Assembly (NCBI GenBank): GCA_017550965.1
Contig: JAFZNK010000252.1
Span: 1-38,969, forward strand
DNA: 38,969 nucleotides
From: Thermoguttaceae bacterium
GTDB lineage: Bacteria > Planctomycetota > Planctomycetia > Pirellulales > Thermoguttaceae
Direction of reading: 5' to 3'
The translations under genes were made by a program, and so were the position numbers. Shown piece after piece: positions 9,774 to 17,876 of this stretch; position 1 is the stretch's first letter, and every line of letters starts with the position of its first letter. The notes under the pieces were generated by a model, which saw only the letters and a list, made by a program, of their open reading frames with translations, was not told where the DNA came from and searched no databases.

Positions 9774-10079
9774 CTATTCTTCCCCCAAAAAGGCGACGGC
9801 GAGTCGTCTTGCGAAGACGGTCAGATACGCGGAGACGGAGCTGTGAAAGGCGAATTCGCGCAGCAGTTGATAATCGTTGTATCGAAACGACCTGAAGATC
9901 GCTTCGCACAACTCGATTTTTTCTTCGTCGGAGAGCGTTTTGCGTCGAATTTCCGCCGTATGTTCGACGACGTGCAGGACGAGGTCCATGAATCGGTCGA
10001 CAAAATCTTCCCACGCGTACTTCTGTCCCTGTAAACACGCGCGAATAAGAGGATAGTCTAATTCCAGATAGGAGTTCAT
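9774..10079 (-). CDS. Single-domain sigma-70 region 2-like protein
   Basis: A short protein (101 aa from ATG 10079; 125 aa if TTG 10151 is used; neither has a clear Shine-Dalgarno). The sequence follows the plan of ECF sigma region 2: an LIRACLQGQKYAWEDFVDRF opening, a central helix pair, then LCEAIFRSFRY in place of the usual DxxQEVF core-binding helix. It closes with the VSAYLTVFARRLAVAFL pattern that resembles the xxWLxxIARRxAID helix. There is no region 4: the stop TAG comes directly after region 2, and no sigma4-like sequence follows in any frame before the guaB promoter. It lies downstream of the autotransporter on the same strand, probably co-transcribed with it. It could be an anti- or accessory-sigma-like core binder, or a decayed ECF factor. 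Confidence 0.6.
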   Translation of the reverse strand: MNSYLELDYPLIRACLQGQKYAWEDFVDRFMDLVLHVVEHTAEIRRKTLSDEEKIELCEAIFRSFRYNDYQLLREFAFHSSVSAYLTVFARRLAVAFLGEE

Positions 10080-10167
10080 TGGGTCGGCGAACGAATTAAA
10101 CGAAGTTCGCGCCGAAAGACGATCCTGTTTTTCGGCGCGGGACGGTTCCAAAGATCGGCGGAAGTTT

Positions 10168-12915
10168 TTACCAGCGGTATTTCAGGCCCGCGGATCCGAA
10201 CGGGTCGCGGACGTATTTGTTGAAGAGATAATCGCCTTTGACGAACAGGACCAGCGCGGGAACGGGCGTCCAGTCGGCGCCGAGCCCCAGGAGCGCCCAG
10301 TCTCGCCCGAGCGAGTTGCCGTAGATATGGAATCCGTCGGCGTTGGGAAGGCTTACGAAATTCTCGAAGGTTTTCCCATACATCGGATCAAGGAATTCGT
10401 GGACGTAGGCGGCGCGCGCGACCAGTCGAATTTGCTGATCGCCGGGGTACATGTCCAGAGCGACGCGCCCTCCGATTTGCCCTCTCAGACTGTGGTAATC
10501 CGTTTTTCCGACATGCAACGCCAGATCGCTTCCCGTCGCCGATTTTTCCGTGAATTTGTCTCGATGGAGATAGTTGTAGTCGAGCAGGCCGTAAGGGGAG
10601 AAAACAAACGGTTTAACCGCGAAGTTGGCGCCGCGTTCGAACGACGCCCCCGCGTTGAATCCGTCGTACTTTGCCGTAAGCGTGTCTTTTTCGTCGAGGA
10701 AATCGACGTTTCTGGTCGTGCGATAACGATCGTAACCGCCGCGAATCGTGGCGATGTTATAGACCGTTTCGTCGCCAAATTGATGATAGAGCCCAATTAA
10801 GTGGTCGTCCGTCTTCAACTTGCCCAAATGATCCATATTCTTCAGATGGTTCTGCTGAAATCCGTAGTACGCGCCGAAGCGGCAGTCGCACGAGCAGAAA
10901 AGATCAAGCCCCGCGAGGAATCCCAACTGTTTGGCGTTGTATCCGTACGTTTCCTTATGCGCAAGCGCGTGTTCCGCGCCGCTAATCGCCTGGAACCACG
11001 CGGAATAAATGAGCGTGCCGGGGTCGCCGTACGTAACGTCTTGTCCGCGATACGTCGCGAGCGCGGACGTTTGGCGGGGACCGGTCCAGCCGAAATTGTA
11101 CGCGCCCGGCTGTTGGTAGTAGCTCGAGCCGTCGTCAAACGACGCGCCGCTCATGCCGCCCGTCCCGGAGCCGTACGTTTCGCCGTTGTAGATTCCCTCC
11201 GAAAGTCCCGTGTTGTAGACCGGTTGCGTTCCGACCGCGCCCATGTTGTTGATCGGCACGACGCCCGGTCCGTAGGAGTTATAGTCTTCGTTATAATAAA
11301 GTTGGCCCTGATCGTAGGGGCCGCCAAAATAGCCGCTTCCCTGATTGCGATTGAAGTTCCCTCCGCCGTAGTCCATCGGCGCGACGGACGAATCGCCGGA
11401 ATAGGCGACGAGCGTGTTGTTGCGCAACATGTCGAAGAGCGATTGAGTCGTCGCGAAGTTGTTCAAGTACATGAACGCGGGCGTCGACGCGTGAAGTTCG
11501 CCCGTGATCGGATTGTAGTCGGCTCGTTTTCCGGCGGCTTCGACTTTGCGTAAGAACTCGTATTCCTTATCGTTGTACTTGTCCGACTCAATAAGCCGAT
11601 CGAAATCTTTTCCAACTTCTTTTTCGTTGTACGTCGTTCCGGCGTCGGCGAGAGGCGTCTTCTTTTCCAATTTAAGAACGAGCTGGTCTGCGGTCGAGGA
11701 GCCCGTGTCGACGACGTATCTCTTTCCAAGCAAGCTGTCGGTAACGGTAATGGCGTCCGCTTCGTAGATCGCCTGACCGACGTCTTGCGTCGAAAACACG
11801 GTCATGGACGTCGGCAAGGCCGCGCCGCGCAATTTCGTGTCGACGTTGAGCGTCGTGGCGCCAATCTTCATGTAGGTGTTGTAAGTCGTGGCGACGTAGG
11901 ACGTCGGGCCGTTTTCGTCTATGTACAGGTTGATTGTGGAGCCGTCGTCGGCGGTGAAGACTACGTCCCCCGCGTTGCCGGCAATATCGATCTTTCCCGT
12001 GCGCTGGAGGTCGAGCGTCGCGCCGGACCCCACTCTTATCGACGACGCGCTTACGTCCGCCGAATTGACGTCCATCGAGCCCGTCTTGAGAGTTACTTTG
12101 CCGTTCTGGATGTAGAAACGACCGAAATCAAACGAGGTAATATCCGACGTCGTTAACACTTCGCCGTCGACGATCGTCTGTTTTTCCGTGCCGTTGACAA
12201 GCAGTTGAAGGGTTCCGCTTCCCGTTTTGTTCAATCCGACGCTTGGATCGACGTCCAAACCGTTTTCGACGGTCAGCGTCTGTTCCGCGCCGACGTCGAC
12301 GACGGCGGGATCCTGAAATTGCGTGTCGTTGAGTCGTTCGGTCGTGAGTTTTCCAATCTTGACTTCTCCGGACGCCGGTTTATTGTCGGCGCCGAACGCT
12401 TTGGCGGGAAGTTTAAAAGACGATCCGTTGTAAAGACTAACGGTCGCGTTGGGGGTGGCGTTTGTTTCCGAATAGGCGCCGACGGGATTCGCCGCGCCGT
12501 TGGGAAGAACGAGCGAATTGCCCGAGCGCACGTTGATCGTTCCGATCCACGACGGGCTGTTCGACACAAGCCGCCACTCCTGACCTTGAGTTTCTTTGTC
12601 GCCGAGGTTAAGCGACGCGCCCGCTTCTTTGGAAACGAGAACGGCGCGAATCGTCTGACCTTCGCTAAGCGTTAACGCGTACGGGCCGGTGAAAAGAATC
12701 GACGAGACGTCGTCGGCAATTGAATCGGCCGACGTGTTTGTTCCGATCGACATTTGAGATTGAGCCGTATTTTGCGCCCAGGCGGGCGCGCAAGCTCCCA
12801 ACGCGTAGAGAATAGCGGCGGTCGCGAAGGTCTTACCGAAAGCGGAAAGCCCCGCTTTTCTTAGGGACGCCGCGGCTCGTTTGCCAGTTTCTTGCGACGT
12901 TTTCGTAGTAATCAT
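10168..12915 (-). CDS. Autotransporter-type outer membrane protein
   Basis: About 915 aa. ATG 12915 is preferred over an upstream TTG because AAGGGA (12925-12930) is nine bases before it. A long signal sequence (about residues 1-48) ends in AWAQN. The passenger (about 50-470) is made of beta-rich Ser/Thr/Gly/Val repeats of the beta-helix kind, e.g. GSGTLQLLVNG and SIRVGSGATLDL. A short alpha-helical linker follows (near YNPITGELHASTPAFMYLNN), which resembles autotransporter linkers. Next come a Gly/Tyr/Asn-rich region (about 525-630) and a ~260-aa C-terminal barrel domain ending in LKYRW, an aromatic terminus suitable for BAM insertion. The barrel contains an odd Cys cluster (FCSCDC). Such type V secreted proteins usually act at the surface; the cargo role is unknown. 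A sigma2-like gene follows. Confidence 0.82.
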   Translation of the reverse strand: MITTKTSQETGKRAAASLRKAGLSAFGKTFATAAILYALGACAPAWAQNTAQSQMSIGTNTSADSIADDVSSILFTGPYALTLSEGQTIRAVLVSKEAGASLNLGDKETQGQEWRLVSNSPSWIGTINVRSGNSLVLPNGAANPVGAYSETNATPNATVSLYNGSSFKLPAKAFGADNKPASGEVKIGKLTTERLNDTQFQDPAVVDVGAEQTLTVENGLDVDPSVGLNKTGSGTLQLLVNGTEKQTIVDGEVLTTSDITSFDFGRFYIQNGKVTLKTGSMDVNSADVSASSIRVGSGATLDLQRTGKIDIAGNAGDVVFTADDGSTINLYIDENGPTSYVATTYNTYMKIGATTLNVDTKLRGAALPTSMTVFSTQDVGQAIYEADAITVTDSLLGKRYVVDTGSSTADQLVLKLEKKTPLADAGTTYNEKEVGKDFDRLIESDKYNDKEYEFLRKVEAAGKRADYNPITGELHASTPAFMYLNNFATTQSLFDMLRNNTLVAYSGDSSVAPMDYGGGNFNRNQGSGYFGGPYDQGQLYYNEDYNSYGPGVVPINNMGAVGTQPVYNTGLSEGIYNGETYGSGTGGMSGASFDDGSSYYQQPGAYNFGWTGPRQTSALATYRGQDVTYGDPGTLIYSAWFQAISGAEHALAHKETYGYNAKQLGFLAGLDLFCSCDCRFGAYYGFQQNHLKNMDHLGKLKTDDHLIGLYHQFGDETVYNIATIRGGYDRYRTTRNVDFLDEKDTLTAKYDGFNAGASFERGANFAVKPFVFSPYGLLDYNYLHRDKFTEKSATGSDLALHVGKTDYHSLRGQIGGRVALDMYPGDQQIRLVARAAYVHEFLDPMYGKTFENFVSLPNADGFHIYGNSLGRDWALLGLGADWTPVPALVLFVKGDYLFNKYVRDPFGSAGLKYRW

Positions 12916-12924
12916 GACGCTCAA

Positions 12925-13234
12925 TCCCTTTATGCGGCGCGTGAAGACGCCGCGTCTTAATTTTATGTGTCGTCTTCCTTTACGAACGTCTCGAAAGCCG
13001 TTTCCCCCGGCGGTCGCGCGCTTGGGCGAGACCGTCGACGCAACTTGTCGAGCGCGCTATTATTCCAAAAAGAAAATTTTTCGTAAAGAGCGTTTTGAGC
13101 CCGGAAGAGGTTGAAAACGATTTTTTTTTGAAAAAATACTAATTTTCGTTAAAGTTCCATGAAAAAGCGCGACGGGAAACGTCCATTTTTTTAAAAAATA
13201 CGTTTGACCCTATTGTGTCGGATATGAAAGTCTG
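12925..13234. other. Divergent intergenic region
   Basis: It separates the minus-strand autotransporter from the plus-strand SIS gene. It is AT-rich with several T/A homopolymers (about 13115-13200). No well-spaced promoter for the autotransporter could be identified with confidence. No ORF is supported. Confidence 0.35.
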
Positions 13235-13262
13235 TTAGCATTAACGAAGTCTGTGTTATAAG
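13235..13262 (+). promoter_or_regulatory. Possible promoter for the SIS gene
   Basis: TTAGCA (13235-13240), a 16-bp spacer, TATAAG (13257-13262). The -35 match is moderate. It would place the start just before the tandem hairpins of the leader. Confidence 0.4.
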
Positions 13263-13272
13263 TCGCGCGTTT

Positions 13273-13308
13273 TGTCGAAACGGTTCGACAAAGGTTTGTC
13301 GAGACCTT
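13273..13308 (+). promoter_or_regulatory. Two tandem hairpins in the SIS gene leader
   Basis: Hairpin 1 is a perfect 7-bp stem 13273-13279 with 13284-13290 (loop 4). Hairpin 2 directly abuts it: 7 bp including one G-T pair, 13291-13297 with 13302-13308 (loop 4). They lie ~50 bp before the start codon. No T-run follows, so they are not a normal terminator; they could be a regulatory leader or mRNA stabiliser. Confidence 0.5.
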
Positions 13309-13360
13309 CGTCGATTTTGCGTTTCCAGGCGCGTTTATCATCGTATGGAGCATACTAGCT

Positions 13361-14389
13361 ATGAACTTGACCGATCCTAAATACAAAGATTTCGCGTTAG
13401 TCAAAGAAATGCTTGAAACGTCCGACGTCGTAGCGAATTTCGATTTCGGACAGACGAAGCAGATTGCGGAAAAAGTCAAAGAAGTCGGGCGCGTCTTTCT
13501 GACCGGCGAAGGGTCCAGCCGAATCTTCCCGGCGAAGAGTTTTATATACGGCGTGTTGAAGCGCGGGCTCGATCTGACCGTCGCGACCGAAGGCAGCTTT
13601 CAGGCCGCCGAGTACGATCTTTCCAAATGGGTCGTCTGCGGCGCGTCGAACAGCGGCAACACCAAAGAGATCGTCCGCCTGCTCAGAGGTCTTGGCGAAG
13701 CCGGGAATAAGAACCTGATCGGAATCACCGCGACGCCCGAATCCAAAATTTTTGGCGTAACCTCCCCGACGATTCTTCTGTCGTGCGGCAAAGAAAACGC
13801 CGTCGCCGCGACCAAAAGCGTCGTCGAACAGGGCCTGGTTTATCGCTCGATTCTCTGCAATATGATCGAATGCTCCTGCCCCGCCAATAAGGGCGAAGCC
13901 GCGCGCATGATGAAAGAGATCATGGAAACGGAATACGACGCCGATCTGATCGCCAAACTCGCGTCCGCGCCAATGCTCTATTTCGCGGGCCGCAACAACG
14001 GCGTCGCCGAAGAGCTCACGTTGAAGACGAACGAAATCACGCGCAAGAAGAGCGACTACCTCGAAGGCACCTATCTCCTTCATGGCGTCGAAGAAGTCAT
14101 GCGCGAGGGAGAAGCGTGCGTTCTGATCGATCCGTTCCCGAGCGAATGCGAGAAGATTAAAGAACTCATTCAGGGTCGAGCGGGCGTGAACGTTATCGCG
14201 ATCGCCTCCGAAGACACGATCTTCCCGACGATCAAACTGCCGAAACTTGCCGGATACGAGCCGTTCTTCCAACTCGTCGCCGGCTGGAACCTCCTCGTCC
14301 AAACGGGCGTCGCGCTTGGCGTCGATCTCGACCATCCTCAGCGCGCTCGTAAAATCGGCAACGAAGAGGTCGAAGAGGTGAAAAAGTAA
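13361..14389 (+). CDS. SIS-domain sugar isomerase/deaminase-like protein
   Basis: 342 aa with two tandem SIS (sugar isomerase) folds. The first contains the phosphosugar-binding pattern FLTGEGSSRIFPAK and the loop CGASNSGNTKEIVRLL (about residues 90-110). The second contains FAGRNNGVAEELTLKTNEI and YLLHGVEEVM, reminiscent of the GlmS isomerase half and of AgaS/FrlB-type aldose-ketose deaminases. There is no N-terminal glutaminase domain, so it is not GlmS itself. It likely isomerises or deaminates an amino-sugar phosphate, but the substrate cannot be read from sequence. The start ATG 13361 has GGAG ten bases upstream. It heads a co-oriented run of sugar-related genes (PIG-L deacetylase, amidotransferase-like, phosphofructokinase). 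A hairpin with a short T-run follows at 14483. Confidence 0.83.
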   Translation: MNLTDPKYKDFALVKEMLETSDVVANFDFGQTKQIAEKVKEVGRVFLTGEGSSRIFPAKSFIYGVLKRGLDLTVATEGSFQAAEYDLSKWVVCGASNSGNTKEIVRLLRGLGEAGNKNLIGITATPESKIFGVTSPTILLSCGKENAVAATKSVVEQGLVYRSILCNMIECSCPANKGEAARMMKEIMETEYDADLIAKLASAPMLYFAGRNNGVAEELTLKTNEITRKKSDYLEGTYLLHGVEEVMREGEACVLIDPFPSECEKIKELIQGRAGVNVIAIASEDTIFPTIKLPKLAGYEPFFQLVAGWNLLVQTGVALGVDLDHPQRARKIGNEEVEEVKK

Positions 14390-14482
14390 GTTTAGACGAG
14401 GTCGCGCTTTCGGCTCTTCTTTTCGAACAGGGCGAAAGCGCGTCGACGTCAAGGTTAGGCGATTCTCCATAATACAGACTTA

Positions 14483-14524
14483 CGTCCCTTTTCAGTCGGC
14501 CTCGACGGGAAGGGACGGTTCTTT
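14483..14524 (+). terminator. Probable terminator after the SIS gene
   Basis: A perfect 8-bp stem (14483-14490 with 14510-14517) with a 19-nt loop is followed by GTTCTTT. The T-run is weak, so termination may be partial. Confidence 0.55.
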
Positions 14525-14535
14525 ATGGAGACTTG

Positions 14536-14576
14536 TTAGAGACGTCTAATTTTAAGTTAGTTATAGCTAACTTTTT
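14536..14576 (+). promoter_or_regulatory. Two adjacent inverted repeats upstream of the PIG-L gene
   Basis: TTAGA/TCTAA with a 4-bp centre (14536-14549), then a perfect 7-bp inverted repeat AAGTTAG/CTAACTT (14554-14560 with 14567-14573, 6-bp centre) followed by TTT. The second may be a weak terminator or a repressor operator. They sit ~60 bp before the ATG in an otherwise AT-rich leader. Confidence 0.45.
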
Positions 14577-14633
14577 AAGATACGCGTTGTTTTCCCGTTT
14601 ATTTATCCCTTCCCCTGAGAAAGCGAAAGAAAG

Positions 14634-15470
14634 ATGAGTTCCGTACTTTTCACGCGTCGTAACGACGAAGGTTTGACTTCTTCGGCGAATCCCGCCGATA
14701 TCTTCCCGAATTGGCAAGGCGAAAACGAGCGCTGGCTCTTCCTGTCGCCCCACGACGACGACATTATTTGCGGTTGCGGCCTGACGTTTATTTCCGCGCT
14801 CTTCTGCGGGATCAAGACGTTCGCGGGCGTCGTTACCAACGGTCAGATGGGATATTGCACGCCCGAAGAACGCGAGACGATCGCCGACGTTCGCCGTCAG
14901 GAATGCACGGATTCTTTTTCCGCGCTTGGTCTTCCCGCTGAAAACCTCTACTTCCTCGGCCACGACGACGGTTCCCTGAACGTTCAGGCGGGCCGTCGTT
15001 TCTCGACGGGCGCGCCCGGCGAAGGCCCGGTTATCGAAGGCGCCTGCGGCGTCCAGAACTCGCTCGTCTGGCTTCTGCGTCAGACGCGTCCGACGCGTTT
15101 GTTCGTGCCGTCGATCACCGACTTGCATCCGGATCACAAATTCACGAATTCCGAGGCGATGATCAGCATCTTCCACGCTCAGGGAACGATTTGGCCGGAA
15201 CTTGGCGAGCCGATTCCCGATATTCCCGCCATCTACGAATTCGCGACGTACAGCAACTTTATCACGCCTCCGACCCTTCGCGTCACCGTTTCCGAAGACC
15301 TGTTTGAACGCAAGATCAACGGCATTCTTCAATACAAGAGCCAAAAGCAAATCGATCTTACGATCAAAATTCAGCGCGAAAACGGCGTCGAAGAATTCAT
15401 TCGCGAAGCGATCTTCGACATTTTCGATCCCCAGCAGTGCAAGAAACTCTTCGCCGACGCGGAGAAGTGA
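14634..15470 (+). CDS. PIG-L (LmbE-like) family deacetylase
   Basis: 278 aa with the zinc-dependent de-N-acetylase signature. SPHDDDIICGCG (about residues 38-50) supplies the first His-Asp pair and the catalytic Asp, and DLHPDHK (about residues 165-171) supplies the second metal-binding His. The family removes N-acetyl groups from GlcNAc-containing substrates (GlcNAc-PI, mycothiol precursors, antibiotic intermediates). The actual substrate here is unknown. The N-terminus has no signal peptide, so it acts in the cytoplasm. The start ATG is preceded by a purine-rich stretch (GAAAGAAAG). The next gene starts 29 bp after the stop, giving a clear two-gene operon. Its position after the SIS gene suggests a path handling N-acetylated amino sugars. 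Confidence 0.92.
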   Translation: MSSVLFTRRNDEGLTSSANPADIFPNWQGENERWLFLSPHDDDIICGCGLTFISALFCGIKTFAGVVTNGQMGYCTPEERETIADVRRQECTDSFSALGLPAENLYFLGHDDGSLNVQAGRRFSTGAPGEGPVIEGACGVQNSLVWLLRQTRPTRLFVPSITDLHPDHKFTNSEAMISIFHAQGTIWPELGEPIPDIPAIYEFATYSNFITPPTLRVTVSEDLFERKINGILQYKSQKQIDLTIKIQRENGVEEFIREAIFDIFDPQQCKKLFADAEK

Positions 15471-15499
15471 GAGCGGCAAGCGCGCCTGAAGGAGAAACG

Positions 15500-16303
15500 A
15501 TGGAACTCGAAAAGAAAGTTCTTTACTTGGGCGACGACGACGCGTCGCGCGCGGCCGCGTATCTTTGCGGCGTCATGACGCGGTTCGGAATCGACTTCGA
15601 ACGCGTCGACGGCGGAACGTCGACGGCGTCTGATTTTCAAAGCCGCGCGTATTCGCTCTACATATTGAGCGACTACGCCGTCGGCGGTTTTCAGCCGGGC
15701 GACATGGAACATATCGTCGCGACGGCGAAAGAGAAGGGCGCGGGCGTTCTTATGCTCGGCGGCTGGGAGAGTTACTACGGCCGACTTGGCGAATATCATC
15801 GTTCGCCGATCGCCGAGATCATGCCGGTGATCATGCGGGATTCCGACGATCGCCGCAATTATTCTTCTCCGGTGTTGCTGCGGCCGACGACGCTCGATCA
15901 TCCGATCGTCGCCGATCTTCCGTGGTCGACGGCTCCCGGCGTCGGCGGCTACAATCAATTCGAGGCGAAAGAAGGCGCGAGCGTTTTGCTCGAAGGGTTC
16001 CGCACGCAAACGACGTGGACGAAAGTCCTCGACGATCCTTCCGCGCCGATCGAACAAACCGACGTGAAATTGGAACTGCTCGAAAAATTCCCGTTTCTCG
16101 TTACGGGCCAGGCCGGCAAAGGGCGCGTCGCCGCGTTTGCCTCGGACGTCGCTCCGCACTGGATCGGCGGCATGGTCGACTGGGGAACTCCGCGAATCTT
16201 TCAGGAACTGCCCGAGCGACTTGGCAAAGATCTGTTTGTCGAAATCGGCCGCTATTACGCGCAATTCTTCGCGCAACTTGTTCGCTGGACCGGCGCGCTT
16301 TGA
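15500..16303 (+). CDS. Class-I glutamine amidotransferase-like protein (GATase1-like)
   Basis: 267 aa. ATG 15500 is used because AAGGAG lies just upstream; the frame is open further 5' but overlaps the PIG-L gene. The fold pattern is Rossmann-like: VLYLGDDDASRAAAYL at the N-terminus, a YSLYILSDYAVGGF strand, then GAGVLMLGGWESYYG near residue 90. GKGRVAAFASDVAPHW near residue 215 matches the planctomycete-common putative glutamine amidotransferase family (PF07090-type) and its relatives of the ThuA/DJ-1 group. No canonical nucleophilic Cys elbow (GxCxG) is visible, so catalysis as an amidotransferase is doubtful; it may bind a sugar or a partner protein. It is translated with the PIG-L gene (29-bp gap), so it probably serves the same pathway. 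Confidence 0.75.
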   Translation: MELEKKVLYLGDDDASRAAAYLCGVMTRFGIDFERVDGGTSTASDFQSRAYSLYILSDYAVGGFQPGDMEHIVATAKEKGAGVLMLGGWESYYGRLGEYHRSPIAEIMPVIMRDSDDRRNYSSPVLLRPTTLDHPIVADLPWSTAPGVGGYNQFEAKEGASVLLEGFRTQTTWTKVLDDPSAPIEQTDVKLELLEKFPFLVTGQAGKGRVAAFASDVAPHWIGGMVDWGTPRIFQELPERLGKDLFVEIGRYYAQFFAQLVRWTGAL

Positions 16304-16313
16304 GCGTCGCCTC

Positions 16314-16342
16314 TTGCGAATTAAAAAAGAATCGATTACAAT
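16314..16342 (+). promoter_or_regulatory. sigma70-type promoter for the phosphofructokinase gene
   Basis: TTGCGA (16314-16319), a 17-bp A-rich spacer, TACAAT (16337-16342). An 8-bp GC hairpin (16358-16365 with 16374-16381) lies in the predicted leader, ahead of AGGAG and the ATG. Confidence 0.6.
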
Positions 16343-16423
16343 CAACGCAACGTCGAATCGCGCGCCCTCGCGAGCGCGCGAGCTTTAATTCGATCAAACT
16401 GTCAGACGATTAGGAGAGAACAT

Positions 16424-17683
16424 ATGTTTCAAGGCAACGCGATTGTCGGCCAAAGCGGCGGCCCTACGAGCGTCATTAATTCGAGCCTTTGCGGCGTCGT
16501 TCAAGGCTGTTTCGAACTCGGTCAAAAAGACCCGAACTCTAAGATCGACAAAGTGTTCGGCATGCAGTACGGGATCGAAGGCTTTATGCAGGACAAGGTT
16601 CTCGACTTTGGCTCGATCGACCCCGCGACGATCGAAGGGTTGAAAACGACGCCGGGCAGCGCGTTGGGCAGTTGCCGTCATAAGGTTCAGGACGCCGATT
16701 TCCCGGTCATTCTCGAACAGCTCAAGAAGTACAATATTCGTTACTACTTCCTCGCCGGCGGCAACGACACGATGGACACCATTCATCGCGTCGAAAAGTA
16801 CTGCAAGGAACAAGGCTACGATCTTCGCGGCGTCGGCGTGCCGAAGACGGTCGACAACGACCTTTTCGCGACCGACCACACGCCCGGCTTCGGCTCCGCC
16901 GCGCGTTACGTCGCGCTGTCGGTCAAGCAGGCGGGCGTTTTGGCGCGCGACATGAAGAAAGTCGACCAATACGTGATCTTCCAGACGATCGGTCGCGACG
17001 CCGGTTGGCTTCCCGCCGCCGCCGCGTGCGCGAAAGTCGATCCGGAAGACGCGCCGCACATTATTCTGGTCCCCGAGATTCCGTTTGAGTTCGACAAGTT
17101 CATTGCGAAAGCTCAGGAAACCTACGACAAATACGGATTCGTGTCCGTCGTTTGCGGCGAGGGGATTCGCGACGCGAACAAAGTCGTCGTCAGCTCGCTT
17201 GACGCGGACGGCGTCGAAATCAAAAAAGAGGCCACGCTCGACAAATTCGGGAATCAGGAACTTGGCGCGATGGCGGGCACAAGCGTCGCGATCGCTCTTC
17301 ACCGTATGCTTGGCAAGCATCTCAAGCGCGACGGCAAGACCGAAGGCGGGTGCCGCGGCGAATTCCAGGTTACGGAATCGCTGCCGATGTGCGGAGCCGA
17401 CCGAACGACCGCGCTCGACATTCAGGAAGCGTGGAATTGCGGTCGTCGCGCCGTCGAACTCGCGCTCGAAGGCCAGAGCGGCGTTATGGTGACGATGAAT
17501 CGCGTTTCCAACGATCCTTACAAAGTCGAATACGAGACCGCGCCGCTCCAGGCGGTCGCCGTCGAAGCCAAGCCGATGCCGCTCGAATACGTCGACGCGG
17601 AGAATTTGTTTGTTACCAAAGAATGCGTCGACTATTTGAAGCCGCTGATTGGCGAACTTCCGCAGTACGTCAAATTGTTCTGA
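16424..17683 (+). CDS. pfp: Pyrophosphate-type 6-phosphofructokinase
   Basis: 419 aa. It phosphorylates fructose 6-phosphate in glycolysis. Two specificity positions point to pyrophosphate as donor: GGNDT (residues 112-116) carries Asp where ATP-dependent enzymes have the small Gly of GGDGS, and PKTVDND (140-146) carries Lys where ATP enzymes have Gly (PGTIDND). Catalytic Asp144 is intact. Other landmarks are SGGPTSVINSSL at the N-terminus and TIGRDAGWLPAAAA near residue 195. PPi enzymes work reversibly near equilibrium, so it may act in gluconeogenesis too. The Asn in GGNDT replaces the usual first Asp of the motif. The start has AGGAG upstream. The gene has its own promoter and a strong terminator. 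Confidence 0.93.
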   Translation: MFQGNAIVGQSGGPTSVINSSLCGVVQGCFELGQKDPNSKIDKVFGMQYGIEGFMQDKVLDFGSIDPATIEGLKTTPGSALGSCRHKVQDADFPVILEQLKKYNIRYYFLAGGNDTMDTIHRVEKYCKEQGYDLRGVGVPKTVDNDLFATDHTPGFGSAARYVALSVKQAGVLARDMKKVDQYVIFQTIGRDAGWLPAAAACAKVDPEDAPHIILVPEIPFEFDKFIAKAQETYDKYGFVSVVCGEGIRDANKVVVSSLDADGVEIKKEATLDKFGNQELGAMAGTSVAIALHRMLGKHLKRDGKTEGGCRGEFQVTESLPMCGADRTTALDIQEAWNCGRRAVELALEGQSGVMVTMNRVSNDPYKVEYETAPLQAVAVEAKPMPLEYVDAENLFVTKECVDYLKPLIGELPQYVKLF

Positions 17684-17718
17684 CGCCGACGGGTCGGTCG
17701 ACGCCCGGCGCGTAAAAT

Positions 17719-17755
17719 AATCGGCGGCGTTTCCGTAAAGGACGCCGCCGATTTT
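17719..17755 (+). terminator. Intrinsic terminator of pfp
   Basis: A perfect 12-bp GC-rich stem (17719-17730 with 17742-17753), an 11-nt loop, then a T-run. One of the strongest terminators in the window. Confidence 0.9.
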
Positions 17756-17780
17756 GCGTTTGCGGCCGACTTCGCGCCCC

Positions 17781-17808
17781 TTGTAAAAATACGCCGCGAC
17801 GGTAGAAT
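17781..17808 (+). promoter_or_regulatory. sigma70-type promoter for the MATE/SDR operon
   Basis: TTGTAA (17781-17786), a 16-bp spacer, TAGAAT (17803-17808). The start near 17815 rules out a TTG start at 17808 for the transporter. A perfect 14-bp palindrome (17846-17859) lies in the leader. Confidence 0.55.
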
Positions 17809-17876
17809 TGACGAACCTGTTCGCGCCCAGCGCATATCCAAAAGGGCGGCGCGCGCCGCTCGCTAAGGTCAACGAC

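Noticed and set aside
13397..14470. Long minus-strand frame opposite the SIS gene, and similar ones opposite cysS, PIG-L, pfp and the DUF1559 genes
   Set aside because: Same codon-bias shadow effect; arginine/phenylalanine-rich with no family features and no Shine-Dalgarno.
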